Assembly (NCBI RefSeq): GCF_001613085.1
Contig: NZ_BDBR01000022.1
Coordinates: 62,001 to 126,000 of the forward strand
Direction of reading: 5' to 3'
Length of the DNA: 64,000 nt
DNA from: Nocardia salmonicida NBRC 13393
GTDB lineage: Bacteria; Actinomycetota; Actinomycetes; Mycobacteriales; Mycobacteriaceae
The notes under the pieces were generated by a model. The model saw nothing but the letters and a program-made list of their open reading frames with translations, did not search any database and had not been told where the DNA came from. A program made the position numbers and the translations under genes. How positions within the stretch are numbered: the stretch's first letter is position 1; every line of letters begins with the position of its first letter. Shown here in pieces: positions 36,293 to 44,354 of this stretch.

Positions 36293-37026
36293 CGGGCACC
36301 GGACTGGTCACCTCCTGGTTGCGCGGCGACACCGCGCCCGCTGGGGTGCGGCTGGTGTGTATCCCACACGCGGGTGCCGGCGCGTCGTCGTTCAATCGCT
36401 GGCCCGACCTGTTCGGACCGGGGATCGGGGTCGTGCGGGTGCAGCTCCCCGGCCGCGAGGATGTCGCGCAACGTCCGCCGCTGCACCGGGTCGGCGAGGC
36501 GGTCGACGAATTGTCCGGACAGATCATGCAATCGGGCGACGAACCGGTGGCCCTCTACGGCCACAGCATGGGCGCGCTGATCGCCTATGAACTGGCTCGC
36601 GCGCTGACCGTGGCGGGCAGGCCGCCGGTCCACCTGTTCGTGTCCGGTCGCCGGTCACCACACCTGGCGGCGAGCCGCGCGGTCCTGCATCGCCTGCCCG
36701 ACAACGACTTCGCCGCGGCACTGGACGCGATGGGCGCCTGGGGTGCGGCGGGCCGCAGCGCGAGTTTCCTGCGGTACGCGCTGCCGCTGACCCGTGCGGA
36801 CCTGGAGTTGTCGGAGGAATACACCCACCGGCCCCAGCCCCGGCTCGCCTGCCCGATCACGACGTTCTACGGCGACGAGGACCCGATCGCCGACCCGGAC
36901 GAGGTGTGGGCGTGGGGGTCGTTGACCGACGGCCCGTTCGCCACCCACGAGTTCACCGGTGATCACCTGTTCCACCATCGACATCGCGCGGCAATCGCGG
37001 CGATCATGACCGCCGCCCTGACCTGA
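36289..37026 (+). CDS. Type II thioesterase
   Basis: 245 residues, 4-bp overlap with the P450. The alpha/beta-hydrolase elbow GHSMGALIAYELAR (Ser near residue 88), the N-terminal CIPHAGAGASSF, the Asp in TTFYGDEDPIA and the His in FTGDHLFHH match TEII enzymes of polyketide and peptide clusters. They clear misprimed ACPs or release products. It may serve the free ACP, the synthase ACPs, or both. Confidence 0.93.
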   Translation: MTGTGLVTSWLRGDTAPAGVRLVCIPHAGAGASSFNRWPDLFGPGIGVVRVQLPGREDVAQRPPLHRVGEAVDELSGQIMQSGDEPVALYGHSMGALIAYELARALTVAGRPPVHLFVSGRRSPHLAASRAVLHRLPDNDFAAALDAMGAWGAAGRSASFLRYALPLTRADLELSEEYTHRPQPRLACPITTFYGDEDPIADPDEVWAWGSLTDGPFATHEFTGDHLFHHRHRAAIAAIMTAALT

Positions 37027-37034
37027 GGACCGAC

Positions 37035-38693
37035 GTGCAGCTACTTCCCGAGATCCTCGCGCGTCGCGCCGTCGACGAGCCGGACCGCATCGCCTACATC
37101 TTCCTCGACGACAACGGTGCCGAGCACACCACCACGACCTATCGCGAACTCCACGAACAAGCGATGGCGGTGGCGCGACTGCTGCGCGCGCGGTGCGAAC
37201 CGGGCGAGCGCGCGCTGTTGGTGTTCCCGCAGTGCGTCGAATTCATCACCGCCTACTTCGGCTGCCTCTACGCGAATATCGTTGCCGTGCCGGTCAATCC
37301 GCCGCGCCGCGGCAAGGTTCAGGACGCGACGCGCTCCATCGTCGGCGACTGCGCGCCCACAGCCGTGCTGACGATCGCAGGGCTGCTCGAGACGCTGCGA
37401 CCGGCGCTCGAGCCGCTCTGCACCGCACGGCAGTGGCTGGCCGTCGACGAGTTGCCCACGACGCAAACGTCTTTCACCGCGACCGCCGCCGATCCCGATG
37501 CCGTGGCGTTCCTGCAGTACACCTCCGGGTCCACCTCCGCGCCCAAGGGCGTGATGGTGACGCATCGAAACCTGGTGGCCAACGAGGAGATGATCCGGCA
37601 CAGCTTCGGCCACGACCGGGAATCGACCGTGGTCGGCTGGGCGCCCTTCTTCCACGACCAGGGCCTGATCGGCAATGTGCTGCAACCGGTGTACGTCGGC
37701 GCGACGACCGTCATGATGTCGCCCACCACGTTCATCCGGCGGCCGTTGCGGTGGCTCGAAGCCATCTCGCACTATCGCGCGCACACCAGCGGCGGCCCGA
37801 ACTTCGCCTTCGACGCCTGTGTCGCGCGCGCCGCCGCCGGTGAACTGCCCGACCTGGACCTGAGCAGCTGGAAGGTCGCCTTCAACGGTGCCGAGCCGAT
37901 CCGGGCCGAGACCCTGGACCGGTTCGCGAAGACGTTCGCGCCACTGGGGTTCGGCGCCCAGGCGGTGTTCCCGTGCTACGGCCTCGCGGAGGCCACCCTG
38001 CTGGTGTCGGCGAGCGGGAAGGGCCGCGGTTCCCGGTTGCTCGACGCCGATATCGACGCACTCGCCGATCGACGGTATGTCGCGGCCGCGGTGGATCGGG
38101 GCCGCACGCTCGTCGGCTCCGGGGTGGCGCTGCCCGGTGAGGACCTGCGCATCGTCGACCCGGAGACGGGCAACCCCTGTCCGGAAGGTCTGGCCGGCGA
38201 GATCTGGGTGGCGGGCGACCATGTCGCCCGAGGCTATTGGGGCCTGCCCGAGGCGACCGCCGAGACCTTCCACGCCCGCATCGCCGACGATCCCGAGCGC
38301 ACCTACCTGCGCACGGGCGACCTCGGAGTGGTCGTCGACGACGAACTGTATGTGGTGGGCCGCCTCAAGGACATCATCATCCTCCGGGGCCGCAACTACT
38401 ACCCGCACGACATCGAGCACACCGTGCAGCGCGCGCACCCGGCGCTGCGACCCGGTAGCGGCGCGGCGTTCGCGGTGCCGGGGCGCGACGGCGAGAAGCT
38501 CGTCGTCGTCCAGGAGCTCGAGCGCGACGCCGACGCCGACACCGACGACATCGTGGGCGCTGTCCGCGCGGCGGTGCTGCAGGAACACGAACTCGCCGTC
38601 GCGGAGGTGGTCCTGGCCGCGCCGGGCACCGTGCAGAAGACGAGTAGCGGAAAAATCATGCGATCAGCGGCAAGGAAGCGATACCTGCAATGA
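37035..38693 (+). CDS. Fatty acyl-AMP ligase (FAAL)
   Basis: 552 residues, GTG start with GAGG. It contains the P-loop QYTSGSTSAPKGVM, the FAAL hallmark PLRWLEAISHYRAHTSGGPN (about 235-254), CYGLAEATLLVS, RTGDLGVVVDDELYVVGR and a C-terminal lysine in TSSGKIMRS. FAALs adenylate free fatty acids and hand them to an ACP rather than CoA. The free ACP at 33883 in the same operon is the probable acceptor. With the desaturase this makes a ligase-desaturase-ACP set. Its stop overlaps the third P450. Confidence 0.94.
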   Translation: MQLLPEILARRAVDEPDRIAYIFLDDNGAEHTTTTYRELHEQAMAVARLLRARCEPGERALLVFPQCVEFITAYFGCLYANIVAVPVNPPRRGKVQDATRSIVGDCAPTAVLTIAGLLETLRPALEPLCTARQWLAVDELPTTQTSFTATAADPDAVAFLQYTSGSTSAPKGVMVTHRNLVANEEMIRHSFGHDRESTVVGWAPFFHDQGLIGNVLQPVYVGATTVMMSPTTFIRRPLRWLEAISHYRAHTSGGPNFAFDACVARAAAGELPDLDLSSWKVAFNGAEPIRAETLDRFAKTFAPLGFGAQAVFPCYGLAEATLLVSASGKGRGSRLLDADIDALADRRYVAAAVDRGRTLVGSGVALPGEDLRIVDPETGNPCPEGLAGEIWVAGDHVARGYWGLPEATAETFHARIADDPERTYLRTGDLGVVVDDELYVVGRLKDIIILRGRNYYPHDIEHTVQRAHPALRPGSGAAFAVPGRDGEKLVVVQELERDADADTDDIVGAVRAAVLQEHELAVAEVVLAAPGTVQKTSSGKIMRSAARKRYLQ

Positions 38694-39898
38694 GCACCGA
38701 GACCTTCGTCTTCGACCCCACCGCACCGGGATTCGCCGATGACCCGTATCCGCACTACGCCCAGCTGCGCGCCGCGGGACCCGCGCAGGAGCACCCGATG
38801 GGGTTCTGGATCATCTCCCGGCACGAAGACGTGGCCGCCCTCCAGCGCTCCCCGCATTCCGTCGACGAGCAGCACCTGCGGCACCTGCCCGCGTGGAAGA
38901 GCGGCAGTACCGAGGTCCGCAAGGAGAGCCGCGTGATGGGCGGGCTGTCGATGCTGGATCAGGACCCGCCCGACCACACCCGCCTGCGGCGACTGGTGTC
39001 GAAGGCCTTCACGCCCCGCTCCATCGAATCGCTGCAGCCGCGCGTCGAGGAACTGGTCGAGGAGGCGCTGGCCCGCATCGCCGCCGCGGGCACCGCGGAT
39101 GTCATTGCCGAACTGGCCTTTCCGCTGCCCTTCACCATCATCTCGGAGATGCTCGGCATCCCGGTGGGCGAGCACACCCGGCTGCGCGAGCTCACCGAGA
39201 TCGTCGTATTGGTGTTCGAGCCGTTCGCGAGCCCCGCGACCCAGGACCGGATCCGAGCAGCCAACCAGGAACTGTTCGGGATGGTCCGGGAACTGATCCG
39301 CTGGAAACGCGCGAACCCCGGTGACGATCTGCTCACGGCGCTGATCGGCGCCGAGGACAACGGCGACATGCTCAGCGAGGACGAGCTGATCTCGCAGGTG
39401 ATGTTCCTCTACATCGCGGGCCACGAGACCACGGTGACCCACCTCGGCAGCGGAATCCTGTCGCTGCTGCGGCATCCGGACCAGGCGCGGCGGCTGCGGG
39501 ACGAGCCCGAGCTGGCGGCCGGCGCCGTCGACGAGCTGATGCGTTTCGACACCCCCGTGCACCTGATGCGCCGGATCACCCTCGCGCCGTTGCGCGTCGG
39601 TGACCACGAGATCCCCGCGGGCTCCTGGGTGATCGGCGCCTTGGCCGCCGCCAACCGGGACCCGGAATTCTGGGGCGCCGACGCCGACCAGCTGCGTCTG
39701 GACCGGCCGAACGCGCACCAGAATGTCTCGCTCGGTGCCGGCATCCACCACTGCCTCGGCGCCGCGTTGGTCCGGATGGAGGCCCGGATCGTGTTCCCGC
39801 GCTTCGTGACCCGCTTTCCCGAGGCCGCGGTGGTCGATCAGACGTGGAACGGTCGGATCAACCTGCGCGGCCTCGCGACCCTGACGGTGGCGGTGTAG
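38690..39898 (+). CDS. Cytochrome P450 (copy 3)
   Basis: 402 residues, coupled to the FAAL gene. It has the I-helix YIAGHETTVTHL, the K-helix ELMRFDTP and the heme loop SLGAGIHHCLGAAL, in which the usually aromatic first position is Leu. It resembles the P450 at 12414-13637 in length and C-terminal INLRG(L/I)(A/Q) sequence. It is the last gene of the biosynthetic operon and ends 3 bp before the converging MBL-fold gene. Confidence 0.93.
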   Translation: MSTETFVFDPTAPGFADDPYPHYAQLRAAGPAQEHPMGFWIISRHEDVAALQRSPHSVDEQHLRHLPAWKSGSTEVRKESRVMGGLSMLDQDPPDHTRLRRLVSKAFTPRSIESLQPRVEELVEEALARIAAAGTADVIAELAFPLPFTIISEMLGIPVGEHTRLRELTEIVVLVFEPFASPATQDRIRAANQELFGMVRELIRWKRANPGDDLLTALIGAEDNGDMLSEDELISQVMFLYIAGHETTVTHLGSGILSLLRHPDQARRLRDEPELAAGAVDELMRFDTPVHLMRRITLAPLRVGDHEIPAGSWVIGALAAANRDPEFWGADADQLRLDRPNAHQNVSLGAGIHHCLGAALVRMEARIVFPRFVTRFPEAAVVDQTWNGRINLRGLATLTVAV

Positions 39899-39901
39899 CG
39901 C

Positions 39902-40696
39902 TCAGCGCGGCTGTTCGGCGGGCACCGAGAACCGCATGCCGGGTCGGCTCAGGTGCACGGGTCCGTCGAATTCGGCGGACACGTCGTCGCGCCGAGCCTG
40001 CTGCCACTGGTCCTGTGCCGAACCGAAATGGGTCAGCACCACCGAGCGCGCGCCCGCGGCGGCGGCGACCCGCCCGACCTCGCCGGCCGAAAGGTGGCCG
40101 TGCGGGGTGCGATCGGGCTCGGCCAGGGTGGACTCGGCGAGAAAGATGTCGACGTCGGCGGCGAGCGCGACCAGGTTGTCGTTCCAGCCGGTGTCGCCGG
40201 TGAACGCGAGACTGCCGGTGGGGCTTTCGATCCGGACGCCGCAGGCGGGTTCGGTGTGCACCATGGGCACCAACTCGATGCTGCAGTCGGTGAGCGCGTA
40301 GGTGGCGCCGCGCTCGTATTCGATGACCTCGTAGGCCAGGTCGAACGCCCGGTTCAGATCAGGGAAGGTCTTCACCGGGAACAGCGCGGCGAGCTGGTCC
40401 AGTTTCGCGCGAGCCCCTTTCGGCACGAACAGCTTGATCCGGCGGTCCGGGGCGTCGGCGGCCTTGCGCATCGCCTGTTTGCCGATGGGCAGCACGTCGT
40501 AGCAGTGATCCAGGTGCAGGTGGCTGATGACCACCGCGTCGAGCAGGCTCGCGTGCACGTAATTGCCGAGCATCACCGCGATTCCGGGGCCACAGTCCAG
40601 CAGAACTCGCGACTGGCCGGTCTCGACCAGATAGCCCGAGCTGGCGCCGCCGTCGGCGGGCATGCCTGCTCGATTTCCGACGATTGTCAGGTGCAT
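39902..40696 (-). CDS. MBL-fold metallo-hydrolase (RNase Z/CPSF-like)
   Basis: 264 residues; ATG 40696 is preceded by AAAGG. It has the metal-binding HLHLDH motif (about 60-65), a later GDTGWND and the C-terminal VVLTHFG. The pattern fits MBL enzymes of the ribonuclease-Z/arylsulfatase-like subgroup: phosphodiesterase, lactonase or sulfatase activities are possible. It converges on the cluster and may or may not belong to it. Confidence 0.87.
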   Translation of the reverse strand: MHLTIVGNRAGMPADGGASSGYLVETGQSRVLLDCGPGIAVMLGNYVHASLLDAVVISHLHLDHCYDVLPIGKQAMRKAADAPDRRIKLFVPKGARAKLDQLAALFPVKTFPDLNRAFDLAYEVIEYERGATYALTDCSIELVPMVHTEPACGVRIESPTGSLAFTGDTGWNDNLVALAADVDIFLAESTLAEPDRTPHGHLSAGEVGRVAAAAGARSVVLTHFGSAQDQWQQARRDDVSAEFDGPVHLSRPGMRFSVPAEQPR

Positions 40697-40811
40697 TCGA
40701 CGTACCTTTCGACACGGAAGTTTCGAGCCCGACGGTATCGAGGGAAACCGGCGCCGCCGACTCGTATCGAACATTCCGATCCGTCCATCGCATTTCCTGA
40801 TCGAATCGACG

Positions 40812-40829
40812 AGGTCAGTGCTCTGACCT
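40812..40829. promoter_or_regulatory. Inverted repeat AGGTCA-N6-TGACCT
   Basis: Perfect 6-bp arms, 116 bp upstream of the divergent MBL-fold gene and about 120 bp upstream of the phosphatase gene. It has the size and symmetry of an operator for a dimeric regulator. A second dyad (40878-40899) lies in the same region. Confidence 0.4.
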
Positions 40830-40877
40830 GTGAAAACGTCCGGAAGATCATTCGGGGAGAGCGAATTTCGGAATTTG

Positions 40878-40899
40878 CGGTATCCGACACCGAATACCG
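40878..40899. promoter_or_regulatory. Inverted repeat CGGTAT-N10-ATACCG
   Basis: Perfect 6-bp arms around a 10-nt centre, just upstream of the phosphatase gene. Possible operator; it could also form a small hairpin in a leader. Evidence is symmetry and position only. Confidence 0.33.
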
Positions 40900-40948
40900 T
40901 TGACCAACGGTGCGAATAGGTGCTGCGAAAATGAGAACGGGGATTGTG

Positions 40949-41716
40949 ATGACCAACGGTGTGAGTTCTTCGATGGGCCGGGAATTGCCGCTGCGCGGTG
41001 CGGTGAACGCGCGGGACCTGGGTGGGTTGCGAACGATGGACGGGCGGCAGGTGCGCCGCTTGCGGGTGCTGCGGTCGGACCTGCTGACCTCGCTGGACGC
41101 CGCGGATGTGTCGTTCCTGCTCACCGAATGCGGGCTTCGCACGATCGTCGACCTGCGTGCGCCGAGCGAGATCGTCACGGACGGAACAGGTGCCGTGGTC
41201 GACGCCGTCGCGGACTACCGCAACCTGCACGTCTACGGCGCGGACCGGGTGCGCCTCGACCTCACCGAGGTCTCGCCCGACGGGAGCATGTTCGACCGGT
41301 ACTGCGAATACCTCGAGCACAGCAGCGAGAACATCGCCGCCGTGCTGCGCCTGCTCGCCGGGCCGGGCCAGTTGCCCGCGCTGGTCCACTGCGCCGCGGG
41401 CAAGGATCGCACCGGGGTGGTGGTCGCCCTGCTGCTCGCCGTCGCCGGGGTGCGCGCGGACGACATCATCGCCGACTATGCCGCCACCGCACCGAATATC
41501 GCGGCGCTACGGGCACGAGGGGCGCGCGCCGCTCGACCGGAGGGCGACGCGGCAGACCGCCTGCCCGCCTGGGTTTTCGCCGCCGACGCGGAAACCATGC
41601 GCCAATTCCTGGCCCACCTGGACGCCGAGTACGGCGGTCCCACCGTGTGGGCGACCGACGCCGGTCTCGACCAGGCGACGCAACGACAGTTGGCCGACAA
41701 CCTGCTTTGTGACTGA
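40949..41716 (+). CDS. PtpB-like tyrosine/lipid phosphatase
   Basis: 255 residues from ATG 40949 (GGGGA 5 nt upstream); ATG 40931 and GTG 40910 are in-frame alternatives. The P-loop is HCAAGKDRTG (Cys nucleophile), and the NARDLGGL N-terminal motif is that of the Tyr-phosphatase-3 family, which includes mycobacterial PtpB with its broad activity on phosphotyrosine, phosphoserine and phosphoinositides. No signal peptide is seen. It precedes the first SulP-carbonic anhydrase gene, but with a 211-bp gap and a separate promoter candidate. Confidence 0.9.
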   Translation: MTNGVSSSMGRELPLRGAVNARDLGGLRTMDGRQVRRLRVLRSDLLTSLDAADVSFLLTECGLRTIVDLRAPSEIVTDGTGAVVDAVADYRNLHVYGADRVRLDLTEVSPDGSMFDRYCEYLEHSSENIAAVLRLLAGPGQLPALVHCAAGKDRTGVVVALLLAVAGVRADDIIADYAATAPNIAALRARGARAARPEGDAADRLPAWVFAADAETMRQFLAHLDAEYGGPTVWATDAGLDQATQRQLADNLLCD

Positions 41717-41778
41717 GGTCACAGATCGACGGCGATTTCGTCCCATTCTTCCCAGAACGTTTTCTAATGCTTGGGAAC

Positions 41779-41814
41779 TTCTTTACTATTGTCAGGACTC
41801 TGTGTCTGGAGTCC
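41779..41814 (+). promoter_or_regulatory. TTCTTTAC element and hairpin before SulP-CA copy 1
   Basis: TTCTTTAC (41779-41786) lies in a locally AT-rich stretch and recurs at 44232-44239 upstream of the paralogous gene. It is followed by an inverted repeat GGACTC-N8-GAGTCC (41795-41814). The 41717-41927 gap holds no gene. Shared promoter or regulator site is inferred. Confidence 0.4.
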
Positions 41815-41927
41815 GAGCTCTTCCGAGCAGTGCTGCAGATCCGCCGTTCGCTCGCAGCTCAGCATCAATTGCCAGTGCATGTTCGACCGATGAACCGGGA
41901 CCTCATCCGCCCCGGCGAAGGAGAATG

Positions 41928-44150
41928 ATGACCGACAATGATCCGGGCACCACTACTACGGCGACCGCGCGCACGCTGTCGCATGCTTCACTGAAATCGG
42001 TTCTCCAGCAAGATCTTCCAGCGTCACTCGTAGTGTTCCTCGTGGCGCTACCGCTGTCGCTCGGGGTCGCGCTGGCCTCCGGCGCGCCTGTCGTCGCCGG
42101 GCTCATCGCCGCCGCCGTCGGCGGCGTGGTCGCGGGATTGCTCGGCGGCTCGAAGGTTCAGGTCAGTGGGCCGACCGCGAGTCTGGCCGTCGTGGTGGCG
42201 GGAGCGGTCCAGCAATTCGGTTGGGCCGCCATGTGTTTCATCACCGTCGGGGCGGGTGTGCTGCAGATCCTGTTCGGGCTCAGTCGCGTTGCGCGCGCCG
42301 CGCTGGGAATCGCGCCGGTGGTGGTGCACGCGATGCTGGCCGGCATCGGGGTGGTCATCGCCCTGCAGCAGGTGCACGTGCTGCTCGGTGGAACGACGGT
42401 CAGCTCGCCGTTGGCCAGCATCGTCGCGCTCCCGCATCAGGTGGTGTCGGCGCAGAAGGGTGACTTGTTCGTCGGACTGCTGGTGATCGCCGTGCTGATC
42501 GGATGGCAGTATCTGCCGCGCCGGGTGCGGGTGGTGCCCGGCCCGCTGGTCGCCGTGGTGGCGGCGACGGTGGTCTCGCTGGTGCTGCCGATGACGGTGG
42601 AACGGGTGCGCCTGGACGGCTCGCTGCTCGACGGCATCGGGTTGCCCGCGCTACCGCACGGCGGGTGGTTGCCGCTCGTGCTCACCATGCTCACCGTCGC
42701 CCTCATCGCCAGTGTGGAGACGCTGCTCTCGGCCGTCGCGGTCGACAAACTGCGCCCCGACCAGCGCACCGACTTCGATCGGGAATTGCTCGGTCAGGGC
42801 GCGGCGAACATGGTCTCGGGCGTGCTGGGCGGTCTGCCGATAGCCGCGGTCATCGTGCGCAGCATCACCAACGCCAACGCGGGCGCTCGCAGTAGGGCGG
42901 CCACCGTGCTGCACGGTGGGTGGATCCTGGTGTTCTCGGTCGCGTTGGTCGGCCTGGTCCGCCAGATCCCGACGGCGGCGCTGGCCGGATTGCTGGTGCT
43001 GATCGGGGTGCAGTTGGTGAAGCTGGCCCATATCAAACGCGCCCGCCGCACCGGCGACATCTACGTCTACCTGGTCACCGTGATCGCGGTCGTCGCGCTG
43101 AACCTGTTGCAGGGCATGGTGATCGGACTGCTTGCCTCGTTCGCGCTGCTGCTGTGGCGGGTCGTGAAGTTCACCATCACCGCGGCGCCGCGCACCGATG
43201 GAACCTGGCTGGTGCGGATCGCGGGCACCTGCACCTTCCTGGCCGCGCCCCGGCTCACGACCGAACTGGCGAAGGTGCCCGCGGGGGTGGACGTGACGGT
43301 CGAACTGAGCGTGGACTTTCTCGACCACGCCGCGTGCGAGTTGCTCTCGGAATGGGCCGATGTCCGTGAATCCAGTGGCGGCACAGTCGAGTTCGTAGAG
43401 CTCGGCGCCGCGCGGATGGCCCGCACCCACGACGGGCCGCCCGACCACGGGCACGCGCGCAAGGCGGTCGTCGACCCGATTCGGCCGTGGCGGCGCAGCG
43501 GCGGCGTCGACCCGATCGCCGCGGGCATCGCGGCCTACCATCGCGAGCACGCGCATCTGATGCGGCCGCACCTGGCCGGACTGCAACACCGGCCCGATGC
43601 CGACACCTTCTTCCTGACGTGCGCCGACGCCCGCATCGTGCCCAACGTCATCACCAACAGCGGCCCCGGCGACCTGTTCACGGTGCGCAATGTCGGCAAT
43701 CTGGTGCCGGTCGGCGGCTCCGACGTCTCGGTGGAGGCGGCGCTGATCTACGCGCTGGACAAGCTCGATGTGCGCTCGGTGGTGGTGTGCGGGCACAGCG
43801 GCTGCGGGGCGATGGAAGCGCTGTACCGGCAGGTGCAGGCCGGGCCCGGCCTCGACGACTGGCTCGCCCATGCCCAGCCGACGCTGACGGCGTTCCACAG
43901 CGGCCACCCTGTCGCCGAGGCCGCCAGGCTGGCGGGCTTCGGCCCGATCGACCAACTCGGCATGGTGAACGTGGCCAGGCAGGTGCAGACCCTGATCGAT
44001 TATCCGGCGGTGCGAAGCGGCATCCAGGAGCGCGGGGTGGCGGTGTCGGGACTGTTCTTCGACCTGGCGACGGCGCGCGTCATCGAGATCACCGCCGACG
44101 GGATCGCCGACTTCGACGACGCCCGTCGGGCTGCCGCCGAGCCCGTGTAA
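41928..44150 (+). CDS. SulP anion transporter fused to beta-carbonic anhydrase (copy 1)
   Basis: 740 residues; AAGGAG sits 4 nt before ATG 41928 (a second ATG just upstream is too close to the site). The N-terminal part (about 25-430) is a SulP transporter of 11-12 helices, opening PASLVVFLVALPLSLGVALA, with KVQVSGPTASLAVVV. A STAS-like domain follows (about 435-500). The C-terminal 200 residues are a beta-carbonic anhydrase with zinc ligands C565 (CADAR), H623 and C626 (CGHSGCG). Such fusions are proposed to couple CO2/bicarbonate interconversion to bicarbonate transport at the membrane. A near-identical layout follows immediately downstream. Confidence 0.95.
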   Translation: MTDNDPGTTTTATARTLSHASLKSVLQQDLPASLVVFLVALPLSLGVALASGAPVVAGLIAAAVGGVVAGLLGGSKVQVSGPTASLAVVVAGAVQQFGWAAMCFITVGAGVLQILFGLSRVARAALGIAPVVVHAMLAGIGVVIALQQVHVLLGGTTVSSPLASIVALPHQVVSAQKGDLFVGLLVIAVLIGWQYLPRRVRVVPGPLVAVVAATVVSLVLPMTVERVRLDGSLLDGIGLPALPHGGWLPLVLTMLTVALIASVETLLSAVAVDKLRPDQRTDFDRELLGQGAANMVSGVLGGLPIAAVIVRSITNANAGARSRAATVLHGGWILVFSVALVGLVRQIPTAALAGLLVLIGVQLVKLAHIKRARRTGDIYVYLVTVIAVVALNLLQGMVIGLLASFALLLWRVVKFTITAAPRTDGTWLVRIAGTCTFLAAPRLTTELAKVPAGVDVTVELSVDFLDHAACELLSEWADVRESSGGTVEFVELGAARMARTHDGPPDHGHARKAVVDPIRPWRRSGGVDPIAAGIAAYHREHAHLMRPHLAGLQHRPDADTFFLTCADARIVPNVITNSGPGDLFTVRNVGNLVPVGGSDVSVEAALIYALDKLDVRSVVVCGHSGCGAMEALYRQVQAGPGLDDWLAHAQPTLTAFHSGHPVAEAARLAGFGPIDQLGMVNVARQVQTLIDYPAVRSGIQERGVAVSGLFFDLATARVIEITADGIADFDDARRAAAEPV

Positions 44151-44231
44151 GGGGGTAGTTGTGGGTCACACCACAGACTGCCTGCCGTTATGGCGACTCC
44201 CACTGTTTGTGCGGCACACTGGCTTTGCCAA

Positions 44232-44239
44232 TTCTTTAC
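44232..44239 (+). promoter_or_regulatory. TTCTTTAC element before SulP-CA copy 2
   Basis: Second occurrence of the 8-mer found upstream of copy 1, in the 204-bp gap 44151-44354, here 115 bp before the start codon and again in an AT-rich patch. Its recurrence suggests that the two genes have separate promoters with a common element. Confidence 0.38.
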
Positions 44240-44354
44240 CAATAGGTTGGATCCACCCAGTACCCGGTTCGCCGTCGCACCGGTGTCCCCTTTGCTTCAC
44301 CGTCCTCGTGATGATCGGCCTCGGCCCAGCGCCGGGAGCCGGCGAAGGAGAGTC

